DNA from: Baffinella frigidus | Taxonomy: Eukaryota; Cryptophyceae; Cryptomonadales; Baffinellaceae | DNA length: 10,737 nt | Direction: 5' to 3' | NCBI GenBank assembly: GCA_026770585.1 | Contig: MU646535.1 | Span: forward strand, 516,313-527,049 | Shown: one piece after another, positions 10,577 to 10,737 of the stretch | How positions within the stretch are numbered: the stretch's first letter is position 1 | How the letters are laid out: the number at the start of each line of letters is the position of its first letter | Notes under the pieces: generated by a model | Told to the model about the DNA's origin: nothing | The model's database searches: none | Seen by the model: only the letters and a program-made list of their open reading frames with translations | Translations under genes and position numbers: made by a program

Positions 10577-10680
10577 TAAGGGGGTCACGTTGGTACTGTC
10601 ACGTCCGGAATTGGTACCGGGATTTGAGCGTGTGGTACAAAACGTTGCTACCGGCACGTCCCCACGACACACTCGAAACG
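10577..10680 (+). repeat. About 105-bp dispersed repeat, copy 3
   Basis: Same orientation as 7823-7927. Between the two, T-L-V and E-L-V codons differ only in the third base (TTA/TTG), which would suit a KGVTLV..SRPELVP frame, but several other changes are not conservative. The window ends in a poly-C run after it. Confidence 0.7.
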
Positions 10681-10737
10681 GGCACAGTTGAAGGTGCCCC
10701 CTCTCGTCGCGTGCGTACGGCATCGCCCCCCCCCCCC

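Overview
This is eukaryotic nuclear DNA, repeat-rich and mostly non-coding. It has no bacterial-style operons, no ribosome binding sites and no long credible ORF. It does have short exon-like blocks with GT..AG borders, a (TG)n microsatellite, an interstitial telomere-type (CCCTAAA)n array and many small inverted-repeat elements. The TTTAGGG-type repeat fits plants, many algae and several protist groups. I cannot name the organism; a protist alga is a guess.

The main content is one plus-strand gene spread across about 8 kb. Six tiny exons (49 to 94 bp) at 2224-2279, 3545-3606, 4238-4331, 5029-5077, 7309-7364 and 10192-10271 join in compatible splice phases into one open frame of about 132 codons. 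Their peptides follow, in order, the motif order of the Ppx/GppA (exopolyphosphatase / guanosine pentaphosphatase) family: a TAAxRxASNG block, a VISxExEA block, a WDSGGGSFQ block in place of the usual DIGGGST(E), an NPVSVEQAQ block and an IGAPP..APGVR block. The N-terminus lies upstream of the window, or is unrecognised, and the C-terminus lies beyond it. The family call rests on motif recognition, not on a database search.

The introns (about 0.6 to 2.8 kb) carry repeated partial copies of the adjacent exon borders. Upstream of most exons are one to four copies of 'acceptor plus the beginning of the exon'. Downstream of some are copies of 'end of the exon plus donor'. These look like duplication echoes of splice junctions and are the most unusual property of the window.

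By region: 1-2100 holds hairpin elements, a 1.04-kb foldback element with a nested TCA..TGA miniature element at an identifiable empty site, and a broken copy of the first exon. 2224-5077 holds four exons with their echoes, telomere-like heptamer minisatellites and the (TG)n tract. 5078-7308 is a large intron with duplicated blocks, a second TCA..TGA element and an orphan 55-codon frame. 7309-10271 is another large intron with exon-end echoes, a 164-bp palindrome and several palindromic elements. 10272-10737 holds further echoes and palindromes. A short motif, CCTACGGTAGG or its complement, recurs eight times in the hairpin elements and marks a local repeat family. No tRNA, rRNA, CRISPR or transposase gene was recognised.
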